A DNA stretch of 8,099 nucleotides, from positions 1 through 8,099 of the forward strand of contig JAEZZZ010000017.1 of the NCBI GenBank assembly GCA_023418255.1. Reading direction: 5' to 3'. This stretch comes from Bacteroidota bacterium (lineage in GTDB: Bacteria > Bacteroidota > Bacteroidia > Bacteroidales > Dysgonomonadaceae). The position numbers and the translations under genes are program-made. The notes under the pieces are model-generated. The model ran no database searches, was not told the DNA's origin, and worked only from the letters and a program-made list of their open reading frames with translations. Shown piece after piece: positions 1-6,263 of the stretch (positions within the stretch are counted from its first letter, which is position 1; the number at the start of each line of letters is the position of its first letter).

Positions 1-2
1 TT

Positions 3-56
3 TCTCCAATTTGGTTAGTTTTTGCAGGATTCATCTGTTTAACTACCTTCACTTAA
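3..56 (+). CDS. Possible 3' end of an upstream membrane-protein gene (partial)
   Basis: This frame is open from the left edge to a TAA at 54-56 and reads SPIWLVFAGFICLTTFT. That is a strongly hydrophobic stretch resembling the last membrane helix of an integral membrane protein. The competing frame over the same bases reads less like a natural protein. Only 17 codons are visible, so the family cannot be named. The TAA overlaps the ATG at 56-58 as TAATG, which is either a translationally coupled start or the mark of a frameshift that separates this helix from its polar tail. Being open over so short a stretch is weak evidence on its own. Confidence 0.3.
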   Translation, partial: SPIWLVFAGFICLTTFT

Positions 57-151
57 TGCGTTTTTTAGAAAATCCGGAGAAAGATTGGCTCCGCAATCAG
101 CAAAAATTGGAACAGCAAAACTTATTCGACAGGCAGGGCTTGCTTTTTTAA
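56..151 (+). CDS. Short ORF or frame-shifted polar tail of the upstream gene, unrecognised
   Basis: From the ATG at 56 the frame reads 31 residues, beginning MRFLENPEKDWLRNQQ and ending FDRQGLLF, and stops with TAA at 149-151. The peptide is polar and charged, rich in Gln, Asn, Asp and Lys, with no motif I recognise. The frame is also open to the left edge, but upstream of 56 it gives an unconvincing peptide, while the neighbouring frame gives a membrane-helix-like one. The reading I favour is the cytoplasmic C-terminal tail of one membrane protein whose frame is broken near base 55, by a sequencing error or a true mutation. A separate small coupled gene is the alternative. A weak hairpin with a T-run sits at the stop codon (about 132-149). 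Confidence 0.35.
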   Translation: MRFLENPEKDWLRNQQKLEQQNLFDRQGLLF

Positions 152-424
152 TATGAAGATATGCGAAATTTAGTGTCTGTTTATCAATAATATACAAATA
201 GATTAGTCGATTAACCGAGTTTTATCGGACAACAATGAATTCCATCCTCGTCCTAATTTTCTTTGCCTTCAAAGATAGTTATTTTTATTTAAATTCCGAT
301 ATTTGTACCGGAAATTTTTTTCAGCTCGGTTGCTGACGCAAAATGAGATACGGTCTGTTATTTAACCATCCTTCGTGAAAACATTCTTGCGTCACAGTTG
401 TTTATGAAGTGAAGATATTGACAT
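152..424. other. 273-base intergenic gap before cmk
   Basis: No frame on either strand gives a convincing protein here. What can be seen is a small CCGA/TCGG hairpin at 215-228, a CTTTG/CAAAG hairpin at 261-274, the terminator-like hairpin listed separately at 291-321, and an 8-base inverted repeat TGACGCAA (334-341) / TTGCGTCA (387-394). I could not find a clean TAnnTTTG promoter element for cmk. The stretch is AT-rich, as expected of non-coding DNA in this group. Confidence 0.6.
291..321 (+). terminator. Candidate intrinsic terminator upstream of cmk
   Basis: AAATTCCG (291-298) pairs with CGGAA plus TTT (309-317) once a single A is bulged out at 314. This leaves a 10-base loop and is followed by more T up to 321. 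The stem is AT-rich and has a bulge, so it is modest in strength. Its position, after the left-edge gene and about 100 bases before cmk, would suit separation of the two transcription units. Confidence 0.35.
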
Positions 425-1141
425 ATGCAAACTCAAAAAATTAACATAGCCATAGATGGCTTTTCATCGTGTGGCAAAAGCACCATCGCCAAACAACTCG
501 CAAAAAAGCTGAATTATACTTATGTAGATAGTGGCGCAATGTATCGTGCAGTAGCTCTTTTTGCTATTCGTCACGGCTGGATTTCAGAAAATGAAATAAA
601 CGAAGAGGCTCTTCGCGGAGAGATTGGGAACATAAAAATCAGTTTTAAAACGAATCCAAAAGGTGAACAAGAGACCTACATCAACAACGAAAATGTGGAA
701 AAAGAGATCCGCTCCCTTGACGTGGCAAATGGTGCCAGTCGTGTCAGTACACTGGCTTTTGTTCGCCAAGAATTGGTGCGCCAACAGCAAGAAATGGGAA
801 AACAGAAAGGCGTGGTGATGGATGGACGCGACATTGGGACTGTTGTTTTTCCGAATGCCGAACTCAAAATATTTGTTACAGCATCACCCGAAGTGCGTGC
901 GCGACGCCGATTTGATGAATTAAAACAGAAGAATCATCAGAACATTTCTCTCGAAGAGGTATTAAGCAATATTAAAGAGCGCGACCATCGAGACATAACT
1001 AGAAAACAGAGCCCTTTGAAAAAGGCAAACGACGCTTTTGAGCTAGATAACTCTTTGCTGACGCGAGAAGAACAACTCGCATGGGTACTCGCAAAGGCTA
1101 ACGAAATCATTGAAAGGAAAAAGAGTGAAAAGCATCATTGA
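425..1141 (+). CDS. cmk: Cytidylate kinase (CMP/dCMP kinase)
   Basis: Phosphorylates CMP and dCMP to the diphosphates with ATP, in the cytoplasm, recycling pyrimidine nucleotides for RNA, DNA and phospholipid precursors. The 238-residue protein has a P-loop GFSSCGKST (residues 12-20) and the CMP-kinase signature DSGAMYRA (35-42). It also has the nucleotide-binding DGRDIGTVVFP segment (133-143) and the arginine-rich lid RDHRD (186-190) followed by DITRKQSPL. The P-loop form with Phe and Cys is the version I associate with Bacteroidota Cmk. Length fits the family (about 220-235), with a short basic C-terminal extension. The ATG at 425 has only a weak purine stretch (about 407-414) as a ribosome site. 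The 3' end overlaps ispH by 17 bases, so the two are very likely one operon. Confidence 0.96.
   Translation: MQTQKINIAIDGFSSCGKSTIAKQLAKKLNYTYVDSGAMYRAVALFAIRHGWISENEINEEALRGEIGNIKISFKTNPKGEQETYINNENVEKEIRSLDVANGASRVSTLAFVRQELVRQQQEMGKQKGVVMDGRDIGTVVFPNAELKIFVTASPEVRARRRFDELKQKNHQNISLEEVLSNIKERDHRDITRKQSPLKKANDAFELDNSLLTREEQLAWVLAKANEIIERKKSEKHH
1113..1118 (+). promoter_or_regulatory. Shine-Dalgarno site that sets the ispH start
   Basis: AAAGGA lies inside the end of cmk, six bases before the GTG at 1125. It is one of the few clear Shine-Dalgarno-like sites in the window. It favours the GTG at 1125 over the TTG at 1110, which would place this site inside the gene. Confidence 0.6.
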
Positions 1142-2021
1142 AATAGACCGTCGCTCAGGTTGTTGCTTTGGCGTTGCCAAAGCCATAAGCAAAGCGGAAG
1201 AGATGCTTCAAAAAGGAGTGAAACTCTACTGCTTAGGAGATATTGTGCATAACAACATCGAGGTAAAACGGCTCGAAAAAATGGGGCTAACCACCATCAA
1301 TCACGAAGAGTTCAAAAAATTGAAAAACGCGACAGTTCTTCTTCGCGCACATGGCGAACCGCCTAGCACATATGAGACTGCCCGCCGAAACAATATCGAA
1401 ATCATTGATGCATCATGCCCCGTGGTTTTAGGATTGCAGCAACGCATAAAAAACAAATACCTCGAAAAAGAAAATTCCGGATCCCAGATCGTTATTTTTG
1501 GAAAAAAGGGACATGCCGAAGTAAATGGACTTATCGGTCAGACCAACGAAACAGCCATCGTTATAGAAAAAAAGGAAGATATTGAGAAACTTGATTTCAG
1601 TCGCGACATCAGCCTTTTTTCACAAACGACAAAACCATTGGACGGATTTATAGAAATAGGCGAGCTCATTAAATCACGGATGAAAGATGGTGCGTCCTTT
1701 GAATTTTTCGACACCATTTGTCGCCAAGTATCCAGCAGAGCGAATAATATCAAATCATTCGCGGAAAAGCATGACCTCATATTTTTCATCGCCGGCGCAA
1801 AAAGTTCAAACGGCAGAGTGCTGTTTGACGAGTGCAAAAAAACAAATCCAAATTCCTATTTTATCCACTCACCGGACCAAATAGATTCGAGCCTCATAAA
1901 ACAAAGCATCAGCATCGGTATTTGTGGAGCCACCTCAACGCCCATGTGGCAAATGGAAGCCGTAGCAAAAAATATTGCCAAACTAAAACCGGAAGCAACA
2001 GTAGAAAAAGCGCCTTTTTAA
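1125..2021 (+). CDS. ispH: 4-hydroxy-3-methylbut-2-enyl diphosphate reductase (IspH/LytB)
   Basis: Cytoplasmic iron-sulfur enzyme that reductively removes the hydroxyl of HMBPP to give IPP and DMAPP, the final step of the MEP isoprenoid pathway. From the GTG start the protein has 298 residues. The three cluster cysteines are visible: Cys14 in SGCCFGV, Cys98 in DASCPVV and Cys199 in DTICRQV. Substrate-binding residues typical of the family are also present: His42 (DIVHNN), His76 (RAHGEPP), His130 and Glu132 (KKGHAEV), the Thr pair in SQTTKP, the KSSNGR loop and GATSTP near the end. I chose GTG 1125 because a Shine-Dalgarno site precedes it and the conserved EIDRRSG start follows directly. The next ATG (1203) would remove Cys14. 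The gene overlaps cmk by 17 bases, and its stop codon lies inside a terminator hairpin. Confidence 0.95.
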   Translation: MKSIIEIDRRSGCCFGVAKAISKAEEMLQKGVKLYCLGDIVHNNIEVKRLEKMGLTTINHEEFKKLKNATVLLRAHGEPPSTYETARRNNIEIIDASCPVVLGLQQRIKNKYLEKENSGSQIVIFGKKGHAEVNGLIGQTNETAIVIEKKEDIEKLDFSRDISLFSQTTKPLDGFIEIGELIKSRMKDGASFEFFDTICRQVSSRANNIKSFAEKHDLIFFIAGAKSSNGRVLFDECKKTNPNSYFIHSPDQIDSSLIKQSISIGICGATSTPMWQMEAVAKNIAKLKPEATVEKAPF

Positions 2022-2033
2022 GTCGCTTTTTTT
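2005..2033 (+). terminator. Intrinsic terminator spanning the ispH stop codon
   Basis: AAAAAGCG (2005-2012) pairs perfectly with CGCTTTTT (2024-2031), with an 11-base loop that contains the TAA stop (2019-2021). The right arm continues into the T-run that ends at 2033. The stem has three G-C pairs at the loop end and five A-T pairs at the base, so strength is moderate. It would end the cmk-ispH transcript. Its right arm shares bases with the -33 element of the pfkA promoter. Confidence 0.55.
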
Positions 2034-2061
2034 GCATTATAAGAGAAAAATCATATCTTTG
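2031..2061 (+). promoter_or_regulatory. Bacteroidota-type promoter for pfkA
   Basis: TTTG at 2031-2034 and TATCTTTG at 2054-2061 are separated by 19 bases, a full match to the known Bacteroidota sigma-ABfr pattern TTTG-N19-21-TAnnTTTG. Transcription would be expected to start around 2066-2070, giving a 5' leader of roughly 55-60 bases before the pfkA ATG at 2125. The start point is inferred. Confidence 0.75.
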
Positions 2062-2063
2062 CT

Positions 2064-2082
2064 AACCGCTAATTTGGCGGTT
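2064..2082 (+). repeat. Hairpin at the predicted 5' end of the pfkA mRNA
   Basis: AACCGC (2064-2069) pairs with GCGGTT (2077-2082) around a 7-base loop, and four of the six pairs are G-C. It starts at or just before the predicted transcription start. The T content that follows is too low for a good terminator. It could be a 5' stem that slows mRNA decay, or it could be chance. Confidence 0.35.
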
Positions 2083-2124
2083 TCTTGACAAAGAAAATCA
2101 GTTAAACATTTAAAGACAATTTTT

Positions 2125-3108
2125 ATGGAACCATCCATTAAATGCATAGGGGTATTAACTTCCGGAGGCGATGCACCGGGCATGAATGCAGCCATTCGAG
2201 CCGTGACACGTGCCGCCATTTTCAATGGCATGCGGGTATTTGGTATATACAGAGGTTTTCGTGGACTTATAACCGACGAAATCGAAGAGTTTAAAACCAA
2301 CAGCGTAAGCAACATCATCCAGCAAGGCGGCACCATCTTAAAAACGGCTCGCAGTAGCGAGTTCATGACAGTAGAAGGGAGACAAAAAGCATATCAAAAC
2401 ATGCGAAAACATGGAATTGATGCGTTGGTTGTTATCGGGGGCGATGGTTCACTCACCGGAGCAAGCATATTTGCCAACGAATACAATTTCCCAATTGTAG
2501 GACTCCCGGGCACCATCGACAACGATCTGAGCGGAACAGACGTTACAATAGGATACGACACGGCACTCAACACCATCATGCAAGCGATGGACAAAATACG
2601 TGATACCGCCTCATCCCACGAACGGCTTTTCTTTGTCGAAGTAATGGGGCGAAACTGCGGCTACCTGGCTCTTAACAGTGCCATTGCATCAGGCGCGGAA
2701 GCAGCCATCATTCCCGAAATCAGTTTAGAAAAAGACCAATTGGAAGAATTGATTGAACAAGGTTTTAGAAAATCAAAAAACAGCAGCATGGTTTTGGTTG
2801 CCGAAAGCGAAATAACAGGAGGAGCCCTGAGACTTGCCGAGCGTGTAAAAAAAGAGTATCCACAATACGACGTACGTGTTTCCATCTTAGGGCACTTGCA
2901 ACGTGGCGGCTCACCATCGGCACAAGACCGCATTTTGGCAAGCCGTATGGGCATTGCAGCTATTCAGGCTTTGCTCGAAAATCAGCGCAACGTAATGATT
3001 GGCATTCGCGAAAACGAAATAGATTATGTGCCTTTCAAACGAGCCATCCGAAGCGATAAAGAGATAAGCGAAGAACTGCTTCACGTACTTAGAATATCAT
3101 CTATCTGA
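2125..3108 (+). CDS. pfkA: ATP-dependent 6-phosphofructokinase
   Basis: Converts fructose 6-phosphate to fructose 1,6-bisphosphate in glycolysis, as a cytoplasmic tetramer in this family. The 327-residue protein is of standard length (E. coli PfkA has 320). It shows LTSGGDAPGMNAAIR (11-25), the nucleotide-binding GGDGSL (105-110) and PGTIDND (128-134) with catalytic Asp132. It also shows MGRNCGYLAL (174-183), PEISLE (197-202) and the effector/substrate-site segment HLQRGGSPSAQDR (257-269). Gly at the third position of GGDGS, rather than Asp, is the known mark of ATP use over pyrophosphate use. It has its own promoter (2031-2061) and appears monocistronic or read into the next cluster, since no clear terminator follows. 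No Shine-Dalgarno site is obvious before the ATG. Confidence 0.96.
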   Translation: MEPSIKCIGVLTSGGDAPGMNAAIRAVTRAAIFNGMRVFGIYRGFRGLITDEIEEFKTNSVSNIIQQGGTILKTARSSEFMTVEGRQKAYQNMRKHGIDALVVIGGDGSLTGASIFANEYNFPIVGLPGTIDNDLSGTDVTIGYDTALNTIMQAMDKIRDTASSHERLFFVEVMGRNCGYLALNSAIASGAEAAIIPEISLEKDQLEELIEQGFRKSKNSSMVLVAESEITGGALRLAERVKKEYPQYDVRVSILGHLQRGGSPSAQDRILASRMGIAAIQALLENQRNVMIGIRENEIDYVPFKRAIRSDKEISEELLHVLRISSI

Positions 3109-3147
3109 TATATATCTGAAATTCACCTAAAATAACACAACATATTT

Positions 3148-3178
3148 TTTTATTTTAAGATTTAAAGATGTAATTTTG
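3148..3178 (+). promoter_or_regulatory. Bacteroidota-type promoter for the mce-mmd cluster
   Basis: TAATTTTG at 3171-3178 fits the -7 consensus TAnnTTTG exactly. At the matching distance upstream there is only a T-rich stretch (3145-3151) without the G of TTTG, so the -33 element is weak. The expected start point, about 3183-3186, leaves a leader of only about 20 bases before the ATG at 3206. This is the only good promoter match seen before the five-gene cluster. Confidence 0.6.
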
Positions 3179-3205
3179 CGTATTAAACATAAAAATCCAA
3201 AGAAT

Positions 3206-3616
3206 ATGAATATCTCACACATTGAACACATCGGAATAGCTGTCAAAAGCATTGAAGAACAGCTACCTTACTATGAAGGCGTTTTAGGTCTTAAATGCTA
3301 CAATATTGAAACAGTGGAAGATCAAAAAGTGAAAACCGCTTTTTTGCGCGTTGGACAAACAAAAATTGAATTGTTAGAGCCCACAAGCGAAGAGAGCACC
3401 ATCGCTAAATATATTGAGAAAAGAGGCGAAGGAATCCATCACATCGCCTATTGCGTTGATGATGTAAACTGCTCACTGCAAGAAGCAGAGGGAAAAGGAG
3501 TTCGCCTAATTGACAAACAAAAAAGAAAAGGAGCCGAAGGATTGAACATCGCATTCCTACATCCGAAATCAACAGGTAGTGTACTTACCGAATTTTGCGA
3601 ACATCCCGAAAAATAA
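3206..3616 (+). CDS. mce: Methylmalonyl-CoA epimerase
   Basis: Interconverts (R)- and (S)-methylmalonyl-CoA, linking the B12-dependent mutase to the decarboxylase encoded next door. The 136-residue protein is a two-module vicinal-oxygen-chelate (glyoxalase-fold) enzyme of normal length. Expected metal ligands are visible: His8 in IEHIGIAV, Glu55 in KIELLEP, His79 in GIHHIAY and Glu129 in VLTEFCE. I place the start at ATG 3206, because it is followed at once by the first beta strand of the fold (ISHIEHIGIAV). The longer frame from a TTG at 3176 would overlap the -7 promoter element. The family also includes glyoxalase I, but the HIGIAV, HHIAY and LTEF pattern and the mmd neighbours make the epimerase call secure. 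Confidence 0.93.
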   Translation: MNISHIEHIGIAVKSIEEQLPYYEGVLGLKCYNIETVEDQKVKTAFLRVGQTKIELLEPTSEESTIAKYIEKRGEGIHHIAYCVDDVNCSLQEAEGKGVRLIDKQKRKGAEGLNIAFLHPKSTGSVLTEFCEHPEK

Positions 3617-3661
3617 GACGCAGATATTCGCAACAATAACAATTCATATCGCCATCCAACA

Positions 3662-3679
3662 CTCTTTTAGTTTAAAGAG
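3662..3679 (+). repeat. Hairpin in the mce-mmdA spacer
   Basis: CTCTTT (3662-3667) pairs with AAAGAG (3674-3679) around a 6-base loop, within the 117-base gap between mce and mmdA. No T-run follows, so it is not a normal terminator on the + strand. The gap shows no TAnnTTTG element, so mmdA is probably transcribed from the mce promoter. The hairpin might mark an mRNA processing point, or it may be chance. Confidence 0.25.
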
Positions 3680-3733
3680 CAAGGATGATTATATACCCAT
3701 AAACAACTATAAACCAAATAATAATAAATTAGT

Positions 3734-5287
3734 ATGAGCAACCAACTCGAAAAAATACAGGAGCTTATCAAATTACGCGAAAAAGCTCGCTTAGGTGGAG
3801 GTGAAAAAAGAATCGACTCACAACACCAAAAAGGGAAATATACAGCACGAGAACGCATCAATATGCTACTTGATGAGGGAAGCTTTGAAGAGTTTGACAT
3901 GTTTGTCGAACACAGATGTCACAATTTCGGAATGGAAGGAAAAAAATTCTTGGGCGATGGCGTCGTAACCGGATATGGAACCATCGAGGGACGATTAGTC
4001 TATATCTTTGCACAAGATTTCACCGTATTTGGTGGCTCTCTTTCCGAAACACTTGCGTTGAAAATATGCAAAGTGATGGATCAAGCCATGAAAATGGGAG
4101 CACCCATCATTGGCATCAATGACTCGGGTGGCGCGCGTATTCAAGAGGGCGTGAACGCGTTGGCCGGATATGCTGAAATTTTTCAACGCAACATTTTGGC
4201 GTCAGGAGTTATCCCTCAAATTTCAGGAATATTTGGCCCTTGTGCAGGAGGTGCCGTTTATTCACCCGCATTGACCGATTTCAGCATCATGACACAAGGA
4301 ACCTCCTATATGTTTTTGACCGGCCCAAAAGTTGTGAAAACAGTTACCGGCGAAGATGTATCACAAGAGGACCTTGGAGGTGCACGAGTACATACATCCA
4401 AATCGGGCGTTGCTCATTTTGCAGTCGAAACAGAAGAAGAAGGGCTCACCATTATTCGCAAACTATTAAGTTTCTTGCCACAAAACAACTTAGAAGAAGC
4501 ACCACTCGTAGATACCGACGACCCGATCGATCGCCTAGAAGATGGCCTCAATGAAATTGTTCCCGACAGCCCAAATAAACCTTACGACATGTACGAAGTC
4601 ATCGGCGCCATCATCGACAATGGCGAATTCTTGGAAGTTCATGCCGATTATGCAAAAAATATCATCGTTGGTTTTGCACGATTCAACGGACAATCCGTAG
4701 GTATTGTAGCCAATCAGCCCAAATATCTTGCCGGTGTGCTCGACATCAATGCTTCACGCAAAGCGGCACGTTTTGTTCGTTTCTGCGACGCTTTCAATAT
4801 TCCACTGGTGACACTGGTGGATGTGCCGGGATTCCTTCCGGGTACCGGACAAGAGTACGGTGGCGTAATCACACACGGAGCAAAATTGCTCTATGCTTAC
4901 GGCGAATCAACCGTTCCAAAAGTAACTGTTACGCTTCGTAAATCATACGGAGGAGCGCACATTGTGATGAGTTGTAAGCAGTTAAGAGGAGATATCAACT
5001 ATGCATGGCCAACAGCAGAAATTGCTGTGATGGGAGCCGATGGAGCCGTTGAGGTGCTTTACAGCAAAGAGATTAAAAACGCAGAAGATCCCGCGGCTGT
5101 TATGCAAAGCAAAAAAAATGAATACAACTCATTGTTCTGCAATCCCTACAACGCCGCAAGATACGGATATATCGATGATGTTATCGAACCGCGCAATACG
5201 CGTTTCCGTGTAATTCGAGCTTTGCAACAATTGCAAACCAAAAAGTTGCAAAATCCACCTAAGAAACATGATAACTTACCATTATAA
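3734..5287 (+). CDS. mmdA: Methylmalonyl-CoA decarboxylase alpha subunit (carboxyltransferase)
   Basis: Carries the carboxyltransferase step, moving the carboxyl group of methylmalonyl-CoA to biotin on the carrier subunit and leaving propionyl-CoA, on the cytoplasmic side of the pump. The 517 residues form the two crotonase-like halves of the acyl-CoA carboxyltransferase family. The N half has DSGGARIQEGV (130-140) and the oxyanion-hole segment GPCAGGAVYSPA (168-179). The C half has DVPGFLPGTGQEYGG (363-377), SYGGAHIVM (404-412) and GADGAVEVLY (434-443). The C terminus, PPKKHDNLPL, is the usual family ending. Propionyl-CoA carboxylase beta subunits are near-identical in pattern. The decarboxylase call rests on the adjacent OadG-like, biotin-carrier and membrane beta subunits and on the lack of a biotin carboxylase gene here. 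There is no evident Shine-Dalgarno site. The next gene begins 12 bases after the stop. Confidence 0.93.
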   Translation: MSNQLEKIQELIKLREKARLGGGEKRIDSQHQKGKYTARERINMLLDEGSFEEFDMFVEHRCHNFGMEGKKFLGDGVVTGYGTIEGRLVYIFAQDFTVFGGSLSETLALKICKVMDQAMKMGAPIIGINDSGGARIQEGVNALAGYAEIFQRNILASGVIPQISGIFGPCAGGAVYSPALTDFSIMTQGTSYMFLTGPKVVKTVTGEDVSQEDLGGARVHTSKSGVAHFAVETEEEGLTIIRKLLSFLPQNNLEEAPLVDTDDPIDRLEDGLNEIVPDSPNKPYDMYEVIGAIIDNGEFLEVHADYAKNIIVGFARFNGQSVGIVANQPKYLAGVLDINASRKAARFVRFCDAFNIPLVTLVDVPGFLPGTGQEYGGVITHGAKLLYAYGESTVPKVTVTLRKSYGGAHIVMSCKQLRGDINYAWPTAEIAVMGADGAVEVLYSKEIKNAEDPAAVMQSKKNEYNSLFCNPYNAARYGYIDDVIEPRNTRFRVIRALQQLQTKKLQNPPKKHDNLPL

Positions 5288-5299
5288 TAAAGAAAAAAG

Positions 5300-6226
5300 A
5301 TGACAAAAAAAGCAACCTATTTATCATGCCTTCTGATGGCAACTTTTCTCTTTGTTGGTTGTTCCACAAAGAAAAAAGATCCCCACTTGGTCATCAATGA
5401 AGTGATGGTAATAAATGAAACCGGATTCATGGACAACTTCGGGAACCGAGGCTCATGGATAGAGATTTATAACAACACCGCAGGAACAAAAAACATCGCG
5501 GGAATGTTTCTTACCACAGACAAAAACAACCCCAAGATGTATGCCATTCCGCAAGGCGACCAACTGACGCAAATAAAGCCATTTCAACATGTGCTATTTT
5601 GGGCCGATGCAAACCAAATCAGAGGAACATTTCACACAAGTTTTACGCTTAATCACAACGGTGATAATTACATTGCACTGTATGATGTCGATGGAACAAC
5701 TCTGCTTGATGAAATCAGCATCCCCAAATCAGCATTGGCTGCCGACAAATCCTACGGTTACAAAGTGGACGGACAAAAATATGACACGAACGGTAATATT
5801 AATGCCACGGTATTAGAAAATGTTACGCCAAGCAGTAACAACGAAGTCGTAGGTGAAAATCCCAAACTGTTGGAACTGAAAAAAAACGACGGAAAAGGAT
5901 TCGGACTAACGCTCACTTCCATGTTGGTTGTATTCACAGGCTTAGCACTTTTGTTTCTCATATACTGGAACATTGGTGAAACGGCAAAATGGCTCTCTCA
6001 CAAACGAGCCGCCCGTAGTGCGGCAAATTCGGAAGATGCAAGAAAAGGAGTAAGTCCTGCTGAAACATCAGGCGATATTATTGCAGCCATATCCGCAGCT
6101 ATTTATGAGCTCAATCAAACACAGCACGACATCGAATCAACCATTCTTACCATTCAACAAGTAAGAAAGGATTATTCACCGTGGAGTTCAAAAATATACA
6201 ACCTGCGACAATTGCCACGCAGATAA
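5300..6226 (+). CDS. Lipoprotein/lamin-tail/OadG fusion: gamma-type subunit of the Na+ pump decarboxylase
   Basis: Probably the small membrane subunit that tethers the carboxyltransferase to the beta subunit, with an added periplasmic domain. In order over 308 residues: a lipoprotein signal peptide with lipobox FVGC and acceptor Cys21; a lamin-tail-like domain (about 29-181) with LVINEVM, GSWIEIYNNT, FLTTD, VLFWAD and the closing TPSSNN; one membrane helix (about 202-223, TLTSMLVVFTGLALLFLIYW); a basic stretch with WLSHKRAARS; and a cytoplasmic tail ending DYSPWSSKIYNLRQ, an ending I associate with Bacteroidota OadG-like proteins. The basic residues after the helix put the C terminus inside, agreeing with the known OadG topology and leaving the lamin-tail domain outside. 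Ordinary OadG/MmdD proteins are about 80-130 residues, so this is much longer. The role of the extra domain is unknown. Confidence 0.85.
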   Translation: MTKKATYLSCLLMATFLFVGCSTKKKDPHLVINEVMVINETGFMDNFGNRGSWIEIYNNTAGTKNIAGMFLTTDKNNPKMYAIPQGDQLTQIKPFQHVLFWADANQIRGTFHTSFTLNHNGDNYIALYDVDGTTLLDEISIPKSALAADKSYGYKVDGQKYDTNGNINATVLENVTPSSNNEVVGENPKLLELKKNDGKGFGLTLTSMLVVFTGLALLFLIYWNIGETAKWLSHKRAARSAANSEDARKGVSPAETSGDIIAAISAAIYELNQTQHDIESTILTIQQVRKDYSPWSSKIYNLRQLPRR

Positions 6227-6263
6227 ACATTCTCATTTAAACGACATAACACATATATACAAA

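Noticed and set aside
270..277. CAAAGATA, a perfect -7 element (TATCTTTG) on the minus strand
   Set aside because: No TTTG lies at the right distance on that strand and no minus-strand gene is present to the left within the window.
330..357. TTG followed by TACGGTCTG as a promoter for cmk
   Set aside because: The -7 part does not fit TAnnTTTG (extra base and mismatch), so I do not call it.
1110..1124. Earlier TTG start for ispH at 1110
   Set aside because: It would place the Shine-Dalgarno site inside the gene and add five residues (ending in KGKR) ahead of the conserved start. GTG 1125 is better placed.
3094..3116. ATATCA/TGATAT stem and GATATATATC palindrome at the pfkA stop
   Set aside because: The stem is AT-rich and weak, with no T-run directly after it, so it was not called as a terminator.
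3176..3205. Earlier TTG start for mce
   Set aside because: The TTG is part of the -7 promoter element TAATTTTG, so it would lie upstream of the transcript. ATG 3206 begins directly before the conserved fold.
3734..5287. Propionyl-CoA carboxylase beta subunit as the call for this gene
   Set aside because: The sequence alone allows it, but the OadG-like, biotin-carrier and OadB neighbours and the absence of a biotin carboxylase gene favour the decarboxylase.
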